Shown: in pieces, positions 15,095-23,544 of the stretch | Position numbering within the stretch: position 1 is the first letter of the stretch | Layout: every line of letters starts with the position of its first letter | NCBI GenBank assembly: GCA_002376235.1 | Contig: DFNX01000006.1 | Span: forward strand, 310,001 to 374,000 | Length of the DNA stretch: 64,000 nucleotides | Source of the DNA: Neorhizobium sp. UBA3556 | Lineage (GTDB): Bacteria; Pseudomonadota; Alphaproteobacteria; Rhizobiales; Rhizobiaceae | Direction: 5' to 3' | Notes under the pieces: generated by a model | The model's database searches: none | What the model was told of the DNA's origin: nothing | What the model saw: only the letters and a program-made list of their open reading frames with translations | Translations under genes and position numbers: made by a program

Positions 15095-16297
15095 ATGCAA
15101 AAGACGCCGCTGCGCGCTCTCGCACTTTTGTCTGGTCTCGCATTTCTGGCTGGTTGCCAGCAGGAGCAGCAGGGGCAAGCCCAGCAGGCGCCGCCACCGA
15201 GCCCGGTCGGCGTGGTGACGATCGCAGCGGAATCGCTGCCCATCATCAACGAGCTGCCCGGCCGTATTTCACCGACACGACTTGCCGAAGTGCGCCCGCG
15301 TGTCGCCGGTATCGTCGTCGAGCAGGTTTTCGAGCAGGGCTCGCATGTCAACCGCGGCGACGTTCTTTACCGGATTGATCCGGCTCCGTTCCAGGTCCAG
15401 GTCGATAGTGCCAAGGCAACCGTTGCCCGCGCCAAGGCCGCCCAGCTTCAGGCGCGTCAGACGTCCGATCGTCAGCAGCAGCTTCGCCGCTCCAACGTTG
15501 CTTCGCAGCAGGAATTCGACAACGCGATCTCGCAGCTGGCGCAGGCCGATGCCGAAGTCGCAGTCGCCGAAGCGGGTCTCGCCGAAGCGAACCTCAACCT
15601 TCAATATTCGCAGGTGACCGCGCCGATTAGCGGCCGTATCGGTCGAGCGCTGATCACCGAAGGCGCACTTGTCAGTGCCAACAGCACCGAGAACCTGGCG
15701 ACCATCCAGCAGCTCGACCCGATCTATGCCGACTTTACCCAGCCGGCGGCGGATCTCATTCGTCTGCGCAAGGCGTTGGAAGACGGTCAGCTGATGACCG
15801 GCGACGATGAGGCCGAGGTGAAGCTGCTCCTCGATGACGGCACGCCTTACGCCCAGACGGGCCGCCTGCTGTTTTCCGAAGCGGCCGTCGACGAGACGAC
15901 CGGCCAGGTGGTGTTGCGTGGCGAATTCCCCAATCCGGACGGCGACCTTCTGCCGGGCATGTATGTCCGCGTGCAGATCCAGCAGGGCGTCGAGAAGCAG
16001 GCCTTTGCAGTGCCGCAGCAGGCCGTGCAGCGTGATCCCGGTGGTCAGGCAAGCGTGCTCGTCGTCGGTGAGGGCAACAAGGTCGAGCAACGCCGCGTCA
16101 ATGTCGGCCGTGCACTGGGTGATCGCTGGGTCATCTCGCAGGGCCTGAAGGCCGGGGACAAGGTCATCGCCGATGGTTTCCAGAAGACCGCGCCGGGCGC
16201 CACCGTCAATCCGCAGCCATGGAGCCCGGAAAAGCCAGCAGCAGAAGCAGAAGCCGCCGGCCAGTCCACGCCGGCAGCGCCGGCAGAGCAGAAGTAA
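15095..16297 (+). CDS. AcrA-like RND periplasmic adaptor lipoprotein
   Basis: 400 residues. It is a lipoprotein: MQKTPLRALALLSGLAFLAGC gives a lipobox LAGC with Cys at residue 21. The lipoyl domain (AEVRPRVAGIVVEQVFEQGSHVNRGDVLYRIDPAPF), helical hairpin (QVQVDSAKATVARAKAAQ ... AEANLNLQ), second lipoyl half (VTAPISGRIGRALITEGALV) and beta-barrel follow the AcrA/MexA order. The C-terminus is a Pro/Ala/Glu-rich tail (about 375-400). It lies 12 bases before the RND transporter. It bridges the RND pump to an outer-membrane factor that is not encoded here. Confidence 0.93.
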   Translation: MQKTPLRALALLSGLAFLAGCQQEQQGQAQQAPPPSPVGVVTIAAESLPIINELPGRISPTRLAEVRPRVAGIVVEQVFEQGSHVNRGDVLYRIDPAPFQVQVDSAKATVARAKAAQLQARQTSDRQQQLRRSNVASQQEFDNAISQLAQADAEVAVAEAGLAEANLNLQYSQVTAPISGRIGRALITEGALVSANSTENLATIQQLDPIYADFTQPAADLIRLRKALEDGQLMTGDDEAEVKLLLDDGTPYAQTGRLLFSEAAVDETTGQVVLRGEFPNPDGDLLPGMYVRVQIQQGVEKQAFAVPQQAVQRDPGGQASVLVVGEGNKVEQRRVNVGRALGDRWVISQGLKAGDKVIADGFQKTAPGATVNPQPWSPEKPAAEAEAAGQSTPAAPAEQK

Positions 16298-16309
16298 GGA
16301 TCGGGTCGT

Positions 16310-19300
16310 ATGGCAAGTTTCTTCATCGATCGGCCCATCTTTGCGTGGGTCGTCGCGATTTTCATCATGCTGGCGGGTGTGCTTGCTATCCCGATGCTGC
16401 CGATCGCGCAGTATCCGAACGTCGCACCGCCGCAGATTTCCATTTCCACCAGCTATCCGGGCGCATCTCCGGAAAACATCTACCAGAGCGTGACGCGTCC
16501 GATCGAGGACGAGCTTAACGGTGTTCCGGGCCTGATCTACTTCGAGTCCACGTCGGAATCCTCCGGCCGTATCTCGATCAACGTCACCTTCGCGCCCGGC
16601 GCCAATATCGGTGAAGCGCAGGTCGAAGTGCAGAACCGTATCGCACGCGCCGAGCCGCGCCTGCCACAGGCCGTTACGTCACAGGGTATCCGCGTCGAGC
16701 GTGCCGGTACGTCGTTCCTCATGGTCGTGTCCCTGACCTCTACGGACGGAAATACCGATGCGATCGGCCTCGGTGACTATCTGCAGCGCAACGTCATCGG
16801 CGAAATTCGCCGTGTCGACGGCGTCGGCAGTGCCCAGCTGTTTGCCACCCAGCGCTCCATGCGTATCTGGATGGATCCCGACAAGATGGTCGGCCTCAGC
16901 CTGACCTCTGCTGACATCGTCAGTGCGATTGATGCTCAGAATGCGCAGGTCGCAGGTGGTCGTATCGGCGCAACGCCGAACCCGATCGGCCAGCAGATTT
17001 CGGCTACCGTCAATGTCCAGGGACAGCTGACCTCGCCCGAACAATTCGGTGCAATCGTGCTGCGCGCCAATCCGGACGGTTCGTCCGTGCGCCTTCGCGA
17101 CGTTGCCCGTATCGAGGTAGGCGGCGAAAGCTACAACTTCTCCAGCCGTCTGAATGGTCAGCCGAGTGCCGCGATCGGCATCCAGCTGTCACCGACCGGC
17201 AATGCGCTTGCGACGTCTGAAGGCGTGAAGGCCGTGATGGAGGAACTGGGCCAGTATTTCCCGGCCGGCGTCCAGTATGAAATCCCGTATGATACGAGCC
17301 CGTTCGTGGCCGTGTCGATCGAGAAGGTCATCCATACGCTGATTGAGGCGATGATCCTCGTCTTCGTGGTGATGTTCATCTTCCTGCAGAACATCCGCTA
17401 CACCGTCATTCCGGCGCTGGTCGTTCCTGTTGCGCTGCTTGGCACTTGTGCCGTCATGTACGCCTCGGGTTTCTCGATCAACGTGTTGACGATGTTCGCG
17501 ATGGTTCTCGCGATCGGTATTCTTGTCGACGACGCGATCGTCGTCGTTGAAAACGTCGAACGCATCATGGCGGAGGAAAAGCTGTCGCCGAAGGATGCGA
17601 CACGCAAGGCGATGGGCCAGATTTCCGGAGCCATCATCGGCATCACGCTCGTCCTGACGGCCGTGTTCGTTCCGATGGCTTTCTTCCCCGGCGCGGTCGG
17701 CATCATCTACCAGCAGTTTTCGCTGACCATGGTCGTGTCGATCCTGTTCTCGGGCTTCCTGGCGCTTTCGCTGACGCCGGCACTTTGCGCTTCGTTCCTC
17801 AAGCCGGTTGCTGCCGATCACCACGAGAAGAAAGGCTTTTTCGGCCTGTTCAATCGCGGCTTCGACAAGGCGTCGCACGGTTATTCCAGCACGGTTGGAA
17901 GCATCATCAAGCGCTCCGGCCGCTTCATGATCATCTATCTGGCGCTGGTTGCCGGTCTTGGCTGGGCCTATATCCAGCTGCCGACGTCGTTCCTGCCGAA
18001 TGAAGACCAGGGCTTCCTGATCGTCGACGTACAGGCGCCGGCAGAAGCCAGCACCGACCGTACGACCGAAGTCATCGCGCAGATCGAGAAGATCGCGATG
18101 GCGGAAAAGGCCGTCGACCGCATCATCGCCATCAACGGCTTCTCTTTCTCCGGTTCCGGTCAGAATGCCGGTCTTGCCTTCATCACATTGAAGGACTGGA
18201 GCGAACGTGGTCCGGAAGACAGCGCCAACGCGCTCGCCCAGCGCATCAATGGCCAGATCTTCGGTATTCGCGATGCGATTGCCTTCTCGCTGTCGCCGCC
18301 GCCGATCCAGGGCCTCGGAAACTCGTCCGGCTTCACCTTCCGTCTACAGGATCGTGCGGGGGCCGGGCAGACGGCACTGGCCGCCGCGCGTGAACAGTTG
18401 ATGGCAGAAGCACGCAAGAGCCCTATCCTGGCCGGTCTTCGTATCGAAGGCATGCCCGATGCAGCTCAGGTGAACCTGCTGATCGATCGTGAAAAGGCCA
18501 ACACGTTTGGCGTGACCTTCGACGACATCAACTCGACGATCACCGCCAATCTCGGCTCGACCTACGTCAATGACTTCCCGAATGCGGGCCGCATGCAGCG
18601 CGTGACGGTGCAGGCGGACGGCAATCAGCGCATGCAGACGGCGGACCTTCTGAAGCTGAACGTCCGTAATGCCAGCGGCGGCATGGTGCCGATGTCCTCC
18701 TTCGCGAATGTGGAGTGGATGCGCGGTCCGTCGCAGGTCGTCGGTTACAACGGTTATCCCTCGGTGCGTATCGCGGGCCAGGCAGCGCCGGGCTACTCGT
18801 CTGGTGATGCAATTGTCGAAATGGAGCGCCTTGCAGACCAGTTGCCGGGTGGGTTCGGTTACGAATGGACCGGCCAATCGCTGCAGGAAATCCAGTCGGG
18901 TTCGCAGGCACCGGCCCTGATCGCGCTGTCGATCCTGTTCGTCTTCCTGCTTCTCGCAGCGCTTTACGAAAGCTGGTCGATCCCGCTCTCGGTCATGCTC
19001 GTGGTGCCGCTCGGCGTGATCGGCTGCGTGGCGGCGGTGATGATACGCGACATGCCGAACGACGTGTACTTCCTCGTCGGCCTGATTGCGATCGTCGGCC
19101 TGTCGGCCAAGAACGCGATCCTGATCATCGAGTTCGCCAAGGACCTGCGGGCGGAGGGCCGCACGACCTATGAGGCAACGGTGGAGGCTGCGCATCTGCG
19201 TTTCCGTCCGATCCTGATGACGTCCATGGCGTTCACCCTCGGCGTCGTGCCGATGGCGATTGCCACCGGTGCGAGCGCTGCCAGCCAGAACGCCATCGGT

Positions 19301-19456
19301 ACCGGTGTTCTCGGCGGCATGATCTCGGCTACTGTGCTTGCGATCTTCTTCGTGCCGGCCTTCTTCATGTTCATCATGAGGCTGTTCAGCAAGAGCGCCC
19401 GTGCCGAACCTATGGGCGGCAAGTTCGAAGCCAAGGATGGCTCGTCCGGACATTGA
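16310..19456 (+). CDS. RND multidrug efflux transporter (HAE1, AcrB-like)
   Basis: 1048 residues, the usual AcrB length. It starts MASFFIDRPIFAWVVAIFIMLAG, the standard HAE1 N-terminus. Twelve membrane segments are arranged as TM1, a large periplasmic loop, TM2-6, a loop cluster, TM7, a second large loop and TM8-12. The proton-relay aspartates are in GILVDDAIVVVENVER (Asp407/Asp408), and the lysine-bearing TM10 motif is GLSAKNAILIIEFAKD. It forms an operon with the adaptor. Expected substrates are amphiphilic drugs, plant phenolics or detergents. AmeB of Agrobacterium and BepE of Brucella are plausible relatives, but an orthologue cannot be fixed by eye. Confidence 0.93.
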   Translation: MASFFIDRPIFAWVVAIFIMLAGVLAIPMLPIAQYPNVAPPQISISTSYPGASPENIYQSVTRPIEDELNGVPGLIYFESTSESSGRISINVTFAPGANIGEAQVEVQNRIARAEPRLPQAVTSQGIRVERAGTSFLMVVSLTSTDGNTDAIGLGDYLQRNVIGEIRRVDGVGSAQLFATQRSMRIWMDPDKMVGLSLTSADIVSAIDAQNAQVAGGRIGATPNPIGQQISATVNVQGQLTSPEQFGAIVLRANPDGSSVRLRDVARIEVGGESYNFSSRLNGQPSAAIGIQLSPTGNALATSEGVKAVMEELGQYFPAGVQYEIPYDTSPFVAVSIEKVIHTLIEAMILVFVVMFIFLQNIRYTVIPALVVPVALLGTCAVMYASGFSINVLTMFAMVLAIGILVDDAIVVVENVERIMAEEKLSPKDATRKAMGQISGAIIGITLVLTAVFVPMAFFPGAVGIIYQQFSLTMVVSILFSGFLALSLTPALCASFLKPVAADHHEKKGFFGLFNRGFDKASHGYSSTVGSIIKRSGRFMIIYLALVAGLGWAYIQLPTSFLPNEDQGFLIVDVQAPAEASTDRTTEVIAQIEKIAMAEKAVDRIIAINGFSFSGSGQNAGLAFITLKDWSERGPEDSANALAQRINGQIFGIRDAIAFSLSPPPIQGLGNSSGFTFRLQDRAGAGQTALAAAREQLMAEARKSPILAGLRIEGMPDAAQVNLLIDREKANTFGVTFDDINSTITANLGSTYVNDFPNAGRMQRVTVQADGNQRMQTADLLKLNVRNASGGMVPMSSFANVEWMRGPSQVVGYNGYPSVRIAGQAAPGYSSGDAIVEMERLADQLPGGFGYEWTGQSLQEIQSGSQAPALIALSILFVFLLLAALYESWSIPLSVMLVVPLGVIGCVAAVMIRDMPNDVYFLVGLIAIVGLSAKNAILIIEFAKDLRAEGRTTYEATVEAAHLRFRPILMTSMAFTLGVVPMAIATGASAASQNAIGTGVLGGMISATVLAIFFVPAFFMFIMRLFSKSARAEPMGGKFEAKDGSSGH

Positions 19457-19464
19457 ACCAATAC

Positions 19465-19491
19465 CCCCGCAGCCTTTCGGAGGCTGCGGGG
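19465..19491 (+). terminator. Strong hairpin after the RND gene
   Basis: CCCCGCAGCCT (19465-19475) pairs perfectly with AGGCTGCGGGG (19481-19491) around a five-base loop, 9 bases after the transporter stop. There is no following T-run, so it may be a weak intrinsic terminator or an mRNA 3'-end stabiliser separating the pump operon from tetR. Confidence 0.6.
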
Positions 19492-19549
19492 CATTGACTG
19501 ATCCGGCCCGACACTACGCAACACTCGGGCCTGATGGGAAGGAGGAGGA

Positions 19550-20164
19550 ATGAGACGGACAAAGGCGGAGGCCGCCGAAACACGGTGCTCGATCCTGGCC
19601 GCGGCCGAAAAGCTCTTCTTCGAGAAGGGGGTGGCCAATAGCACGCTCGATGAGATTGCCGCTGCGGCGGGAGTGACCCGCGGGGCAATCTACTGGCACT
19701 TTGCCAGCAAGAGCGAGCTCTTTCTGGAACTTTACAACGCAGCCCAGCTTCCACGGGTCAACATAGCCGATGTCGAAACACCGAGTGAGGAGGGGCGCGA
19801 TCCGCTATCGGTTGTCGAAAAAATGGCATGTGACTGGCTGCAGATGCTGGAGGCCGACCGCCACCGTCAGCGGCTGCTTTCGATCCTGATCAGAACCAAT
19901 TTGACCGACGAATTTCAGCCCGTCAGAGACGAACTGGACAAGCTTGATCACGAACACACGCTTTATCTCGAAAGCATTCTGGAGCGTGCCGCAAACGACA
20001 ATCGTCTTGCCGCTGCGTGGACGCCACGTTCGGCAAGCCGGACCTTCAAATGGCTGATGAAGGGGATCTGCTGGGACTGGCTGCTCTATGGCCAGAAATT
20101 TGACCTCAGCAAAGATGGCAGCGACAAGGTCAAGCGCCTGCTGGCGAGTTTTCGCAGTAGCTAG
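19550..20164 (+). CDS. TetR/AcrR family repressor of the RND pump
   Basis: 204 residues from ATG 19550, with GGAGGAGGA immediately upstream. The N-terminus MRRTKAEAAETRCSILAAAEKLF and the HTH (TLDEIAAAAGVTRGAIYWHFASKSELF) are of the AcrR/TtgR/BepR type that control RND pumps. The C-terminal effector domain is about 140 residues. The gene is downstream of the pump and on the same strand, whereas acrR-type genes are usually divergent. The AcrR-like palindrome 4.5 kb upstream (15039-15062) is its probable target. Confidence 0.9.
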   Translation: MRRTKAEAAETRCSILAAAEKLFFEKGVANSTLDEIAAAAGVTRGAIYWHFASKSELFLELYNAAQLPRVNIADVETPSEEGRDPLSVVEKMACDWLQMLEADRHRQRLLSILIRTNLTDEFQPVRDELDKLDHEHTLYLESILERAANDNRLAAAWTPRSASRTFKWLMKGICWDWLLYGQKFDLSKDGSDKVKRLLASFRSS

Positions 20165-20266
20165 ATGTCAGCCCTAACGGCGACTGCAAACGTGTTCGTT
20201 CCGCCTGCCAAGAGGATGAGGATCTAATGTTGAAAGTGGGCGGCTCCAACAGAAACCCCACGCCTG

Positions 20267-20524
20267 CTAATGCCAGCGCGGCCCGGTTCCTTTGCCGCTC
20301 AGAAGCCAGCTGACGCTGACCTGCAAGACGCCGGCCATCATGTCGATGCGATTGGAGCGCGGCTCGGCGCGATCGTTTTCCCATGCGGACCAGGTGCCGG
20401 GTTCCACGCCCAGGATATCTGCCGCCTCTTCGATGGAAATGTCGCGCGCATCACGGGCTAGCGAGATGCGCCCGCCCAATGTGTCGTCGATGCCATAGGC
20501 CGGTTCGAGTGTCCGATTGCTCAT
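20267..20524 (-). CDS. Small XRE-family helix-turn-helix protein
   Basis: 85 residues. After a short lead (MSNRTLEPAYGIDD) comes a Cro/CI-type HTH: RISLARDARDISIEEAADILGVEPGTWSAWENDRAEPRSNRIDMMAGVLQVSVSWLLSGKG. The WEND-RAEP and SWLLSG elements are typical of HTH_3 proteins that act alone. It lies 62 bases after the second proX gene on the same strand and could be the last gene of the proVWX operon. A role in its control is only inferred from position. Confidence 0.8.
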   Translation of the reverse strand: MSNRTLEPAYGIDDTLGGRISLARDARDISIEEAADILGVEPGTWSAWENDRAEPRSNRIDMMAGVLQVSVSWLLSGKGTGPRWH

Positions 20525-20586
20525 GTCTTGCGTCCCCCTGGATGGTCGCCTGGCCGCCCGGCATGCGGACGGCCAGCGTTATCAAT

Positions 20587-21480
20587 TCAACTCTCTTCGC
20601 CAACCCAGGCCTTGATCTGGTCCGGGTGGTCCGCGATGTATTTGTCGATGGCCGCGTCGTAAGAGGTTTCCTGAGCATCCGAGATGCCGGCTTCGATATC
20701 CCCGATCTGCATTTTCATGCGCGACAGAAAGCCGGCGACCTTGGGGTTGTCAGTCTTGAGATCCTTGCGCGCAAGGATATCCACATGCTCTATCCCCCCA
20801 ATCGCCTTTTTGGGGTCGTCGATGTAACGCATCTTGTATTTGCCGAACATCCAGTGTGGGCTCCAAGCCGTCGCCACAAACCATTTTTCATTGCGATAGG
20901 CGCGATCGACCGCCGACATCATGCCGGCTTCGCTGGAAATCTGCAGCTTGTAACCGTCAAGCGCATAGTCTTTCAGCGCCTGTTGCGACAAACGCGTCAG
21001 CCCTGCCCCCGGCTCGATGCCCTGAATGGTGCCGTTGAGTTTTTCCTTTACCTCCGGCTTTTTCAGGTCGTCAAATGAAGCGATTTCGCTTTCCGGAATG
21101 TAGGTCGGAACGGCCCATCCCTGTCTGCCGCCGTCATAGATTGTGCCAAGCGTATCAACCTGATCCTTAACCTTGCCGTAATAGTCCGCATGCGTCACAG
21201 GCAGCCATGCCATCAAAATGGCGTCGATGTCACCACGGCTGACGCCCTGGTAAAGTGGGGCGACATCGGTCAGCACCAGATCGACCTTCTGGCCAAGCTT
21301 GTCGGTCATCACCTTGGCGGCGAGCTTGGTGATGAATTCGGCATCAGCCCAAGGAGCGTAACCGAGCTTCACCGTTTTGGCGTCCTGCGCCATGGTCGGC
21401 AGGGCGGATGTGGTCAGAAGTGCTGCGGCGAGGCCAAGCGTGGCCGAGAATGTCGAGCGGCGGGTAAAAGTCTTCAGCAA
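20587..21480 (-). CDS. proX: Glycine betaine/proline-type binding protein, second copy (TTG start)
   Basis: About 297 residues. The start is set at TTG 21480 by comparison with the neighbouring copy: both read start-CTG-AAG-ACT-TTY just after GGAGAA. An in-frame ATG at 21525 would add 15 residues (MAWVKQLPTS...) that the paralogue lacks. A signal peptide (RRSTFSATLGLAAALLTTSALPTMAQD) leads into the OpuAC-type fold: KLGYAPWADAEF, DVAPLYQGVSRGD, MAWLPVTHADYY, FVATAWSPHWMFGKY. The paired Trp residues in APW, AWLP and WSPHW are likely aromatic-cage residues for quaternary amines. It is about 70% identical by eye to the 21645-22553 protein, so this is a tandem duplication. Confidence 0.85.
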   Translation of the reverse strand: MLKTFTRRSTFSATLGLAAALLTTSALPTMAQDAKTVKLGYAPWADAEFITKLAAKVMTDKLGQKVDLVLTDVAPLYQGVSRGDIDAILMAWLPVTHADYYGKVKDQVDTLGTIYDGGRQGWAVPTYIPESEIASFDDLKKPEVKEKLNGTIQGIEPGAGLTRLSQQALKDYALDGYKLQISSEAGMMSAVDRAYRNEKWFVATAWSPHWMFGKYKMRYIDDPKKAIGGIEHVDILARKDLKTDNPKVAGFLSRMKMQIGDIEAGISDAQETSYDAAIDKYIADHPDQIKAWVGEES

Positions 21481-21644
21481 TATCTTCTCCTTGTGGGAGG
21501 TCGGCAGTTGCTTCACCCATGCCATATCGTGCCGCGGGGAAGCGGACCGCCGGAAATGCCCTCACCTCCGATGCGGACATGAGGGCTCGATCGTGAACTC
21601 ATCACGACCGCGCCGGCAAACGGCACGGTCGTGAATGGAGACAA

Positions 21645-22553
21645 TCAGCTTTCGTCGCCGATCCAGGTCTTGATCTGGTCCGGGTGATCCTTGATGTATT
21701 TCTCGACCGCCTCATCGTAGGAGGTCTCCTGCGCGTTGAACATCGCAGCCTCCAGATCGCTGAGCGGCAGGTTCATGCGCGACAGGAAGCCGGCCACCTT
21801 CGGATTGTCTGTCTTGAAATCCTTGCTGGCAAGAATGTCGACATGTTCGGCTTCGCCCAGCGACTTCTTCGGATCGGCAATATAACGCAGCTTGTATTTG
21901 CCGAACATCCAATGGGGGCTCCAGGATGTCGCAACGAACCATTTTTCGCCGCGGATGGCGCGATCGACGGTGGTCAGCATGCCGGCTTCACTGGAGATCT
22001 GCAGCTTGTAATCGTCGAGTGCGTAATCCTTGACGGCCTGCTGCGACAGGCGCGTCAGGCCGGCACCCGGATCGATGCCCTGAATGGTGCCGGAGAGCTT
22101 CTTCTGCACTTCGGGCTTCTTCAGGTCCTCGATCGAGGCGATCTCGCTTTCGGGGATGTAGGTCGGAACGACCCAACCGAGCTTGGCGCCGTCATAAACG
22201 GTGCCGAGCGTCTCGACCTTGTCCTTCACCTTGGCAAAATAGTCGGCATGCGTCTGCGGCAGCCATGCCATCATCATTGCGTCGAGATCACCGCGGCTGA
22301 CGCCCTGATAAAGCGGTGCCACATCCGTCTGGACCAGTTTCACTTCCGTTCCGAGTTCGTCCTTGATCAGCTTGGCGGCAAGCTTGGTGACGAATTCGGC
22401 ATCGGACCAGGCGGCATAGCCGAGTTTCACCGGCTTGTTATCCTGAGCCATGGTCGGCAGCGCGGAGCCGGCGACGAGGGCCGCGGCCAGGCCAAGTGTG
22501 GCGCCGAGGGTGGCGCGGCGTGTTGTACTGGCAATCGAGAAAGTCTTCAGCAT
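21645..22553 (-). CDS. proX: Glycine betaine/proline-type ABC substrate-binding protein
   Basis: 302 residues from ATG 22553 with AAGGAGAA upstream. Signal peptide (TTRRATLGATLGLAAALVAGSALPTMAQD), then an OpuAC/ProX domain: KLGYAAWSDAEF, DVAPLYQGVSRGD, MMAWLPQTHADYF, FVATSWSPHWMFGKYK, and a C-terminal DHPDQIKTWIGDES. It follows proW by 65 bases, completing a V-W-X order as in ProU/OpuA rather than the choX-choW-choV order of the Sinorhizobium choline system. It delivers an osmoprotectant such as glycine betaine, proline betaine or choline; the ligand cannot be fixed by eye. Confidence 0.88.
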   Translation of the reverse strand: MLKTFSIASTTRRATLGATLGLAAALVAGSALPTMAQDNKPVKLGYAAWSDAEFVTKLAAKLIKDELGTEVKLVQTDVAPLYQGVSRGDLDAMMMAWLPQTHADYFAKVKDKVETLGTVYDGAKLGWVVPTYIPESEIASIEDLKKPEVQKKLSGTIQGIDPGAGLTRLSQQAVKDYALDDYKLQISSEAGMLTTVDRAIRGEKWFVATSWSPHWMFGKYKLRYIADPKKSLGEAEHVDILASKDFKTDNPKVAGFLSRMNLPLSDLEAAMFNAQETSYDEAVEKYIKDHPDQIKTWIGDES

Positions 22554-22618
22554 GTGTTCTCCTTTTTGGGAGTTCAGGTTCGCGGGTTCGGCACCCGCAT
22601 GGGTCGGCGCGAAGAGGC

Positions 22619-23500
22619 TCAGGCGGTGGCCGTTGCCGGGTTTTCGCGCTCGTTCTTCTTGAAAAGCAGCTGCCAGAATGCGGCATGCGGCTTTCCGAGG
22701 CTCTGGGTCAGGCGGTCGAGGATGACTGCCAGGATGACGACGGCAAGGCCGCCTTCGAAACCGGTGCCGACGTCGAGACGCTGGATGCCGGTGAGAACTG
22801 TGTTGCCGACGCCGCCGGCGCCGATCATCGAGGCGATCACCACCATCGACAGCGACAGCATGATCGTCTGGTTGATGCCGGCCATGATCGACGGCATGGC
22901 ATTGGGCAGCTGTACCTTAAACAGGAGCTGGCTCGAGGTGCAGCCGAAGGCGTTGCCGGCCTCGATGAATTCGGCATGAACCTGGCGGATGCCGAGATTG
23001 GTGAGGCGCACGACGGGCGGCATGGCGAAGATGACGGTTGCAATCGCGCCCGGAACCGCGCCGAGGCCGAAGAACATGGCAGCGGGGATCAGGTAGACGA
23101 AGGCCGGCATGGTCTGCATCAGGTCGAGGATTGGGCGCACGACGGCTGCAACGGAATCCTTGCGTGCCATGGCGATGCCGAGCGGCAGGCCGATGAGCAT
23201 GGCCATCAGCGTGGAGGCGATGACGAGCGACAGGGTCTCCATCATCGGGGTCCACAGGCCCATGTGGTTGACGAGCCACAGGGCAACGCCGGTAAGGATG
23301 CCGAAGCCGAGGCTCACGCGCCAAAGGGAAAGGGCCACGAAGATGGCGATCCCGACAGGCATGGGAATGGCGACAAGCGCATTCTGAATGCCGCCGGTCA
23401 CGAAACCGATCATGGTGGCGATGAAGTCGAGGACGGAAGAGAAATTGTCCAGAACGTAATTGACGGCGGCGTCGATGCCGTCACCGATATCGAAATTCAT
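22619..23500 (-). CDS. proW: Glycine betaine/proline-type ABC permease
   Basis: 293 residues. A hydrophilic start (MNFDIGDGIDAAVNYVLDNFS) precedes about seven membrane segments. The EAA loop is GIRQVHAEFIEAGNAFGCTSSQLLFKVQLPNAMPSIMAG, and MIGAGGVGNTVLTGIQRLD is characteristic of ProW/OpuAB. It lies between proV (44 bases upstream) and the first proX on the minus strand. It imports osmoprotectants together with ProV and either ProX paralogue. Confidence 0.92.
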   Translation of the reverse strand: MNFDIGDGIDAAVNYVLDNFSSVLDFIATMIGFVTGGIQNALVAIPMPVGIAIFVALSLWRVSLGFGILTGVALWLVNHMGLWTPMMETLSLVIASTLMAMLIGLPLGIAMARKDSVAAVVRPILDLMQTMPAFVYLIPAAMFFGLGAVPGAIATVIFAMPPVVRLTNLGIRQVHAEFIEAGNAFGCTSSQLLFKVQLPNAMPSIMAGINQTIMLSLSMVVIASMIGAGGVGNTVLTGIQRLDVGTGFEGGLAVVILAVILDRLTQSLGKPHAAFWQLLFKKNERENPATATA

Positions 23501-23544
23501 AAGTCTGTCTCCGGTGGTTGGCCGGTTAAGGGAAGGGCTTCAGA

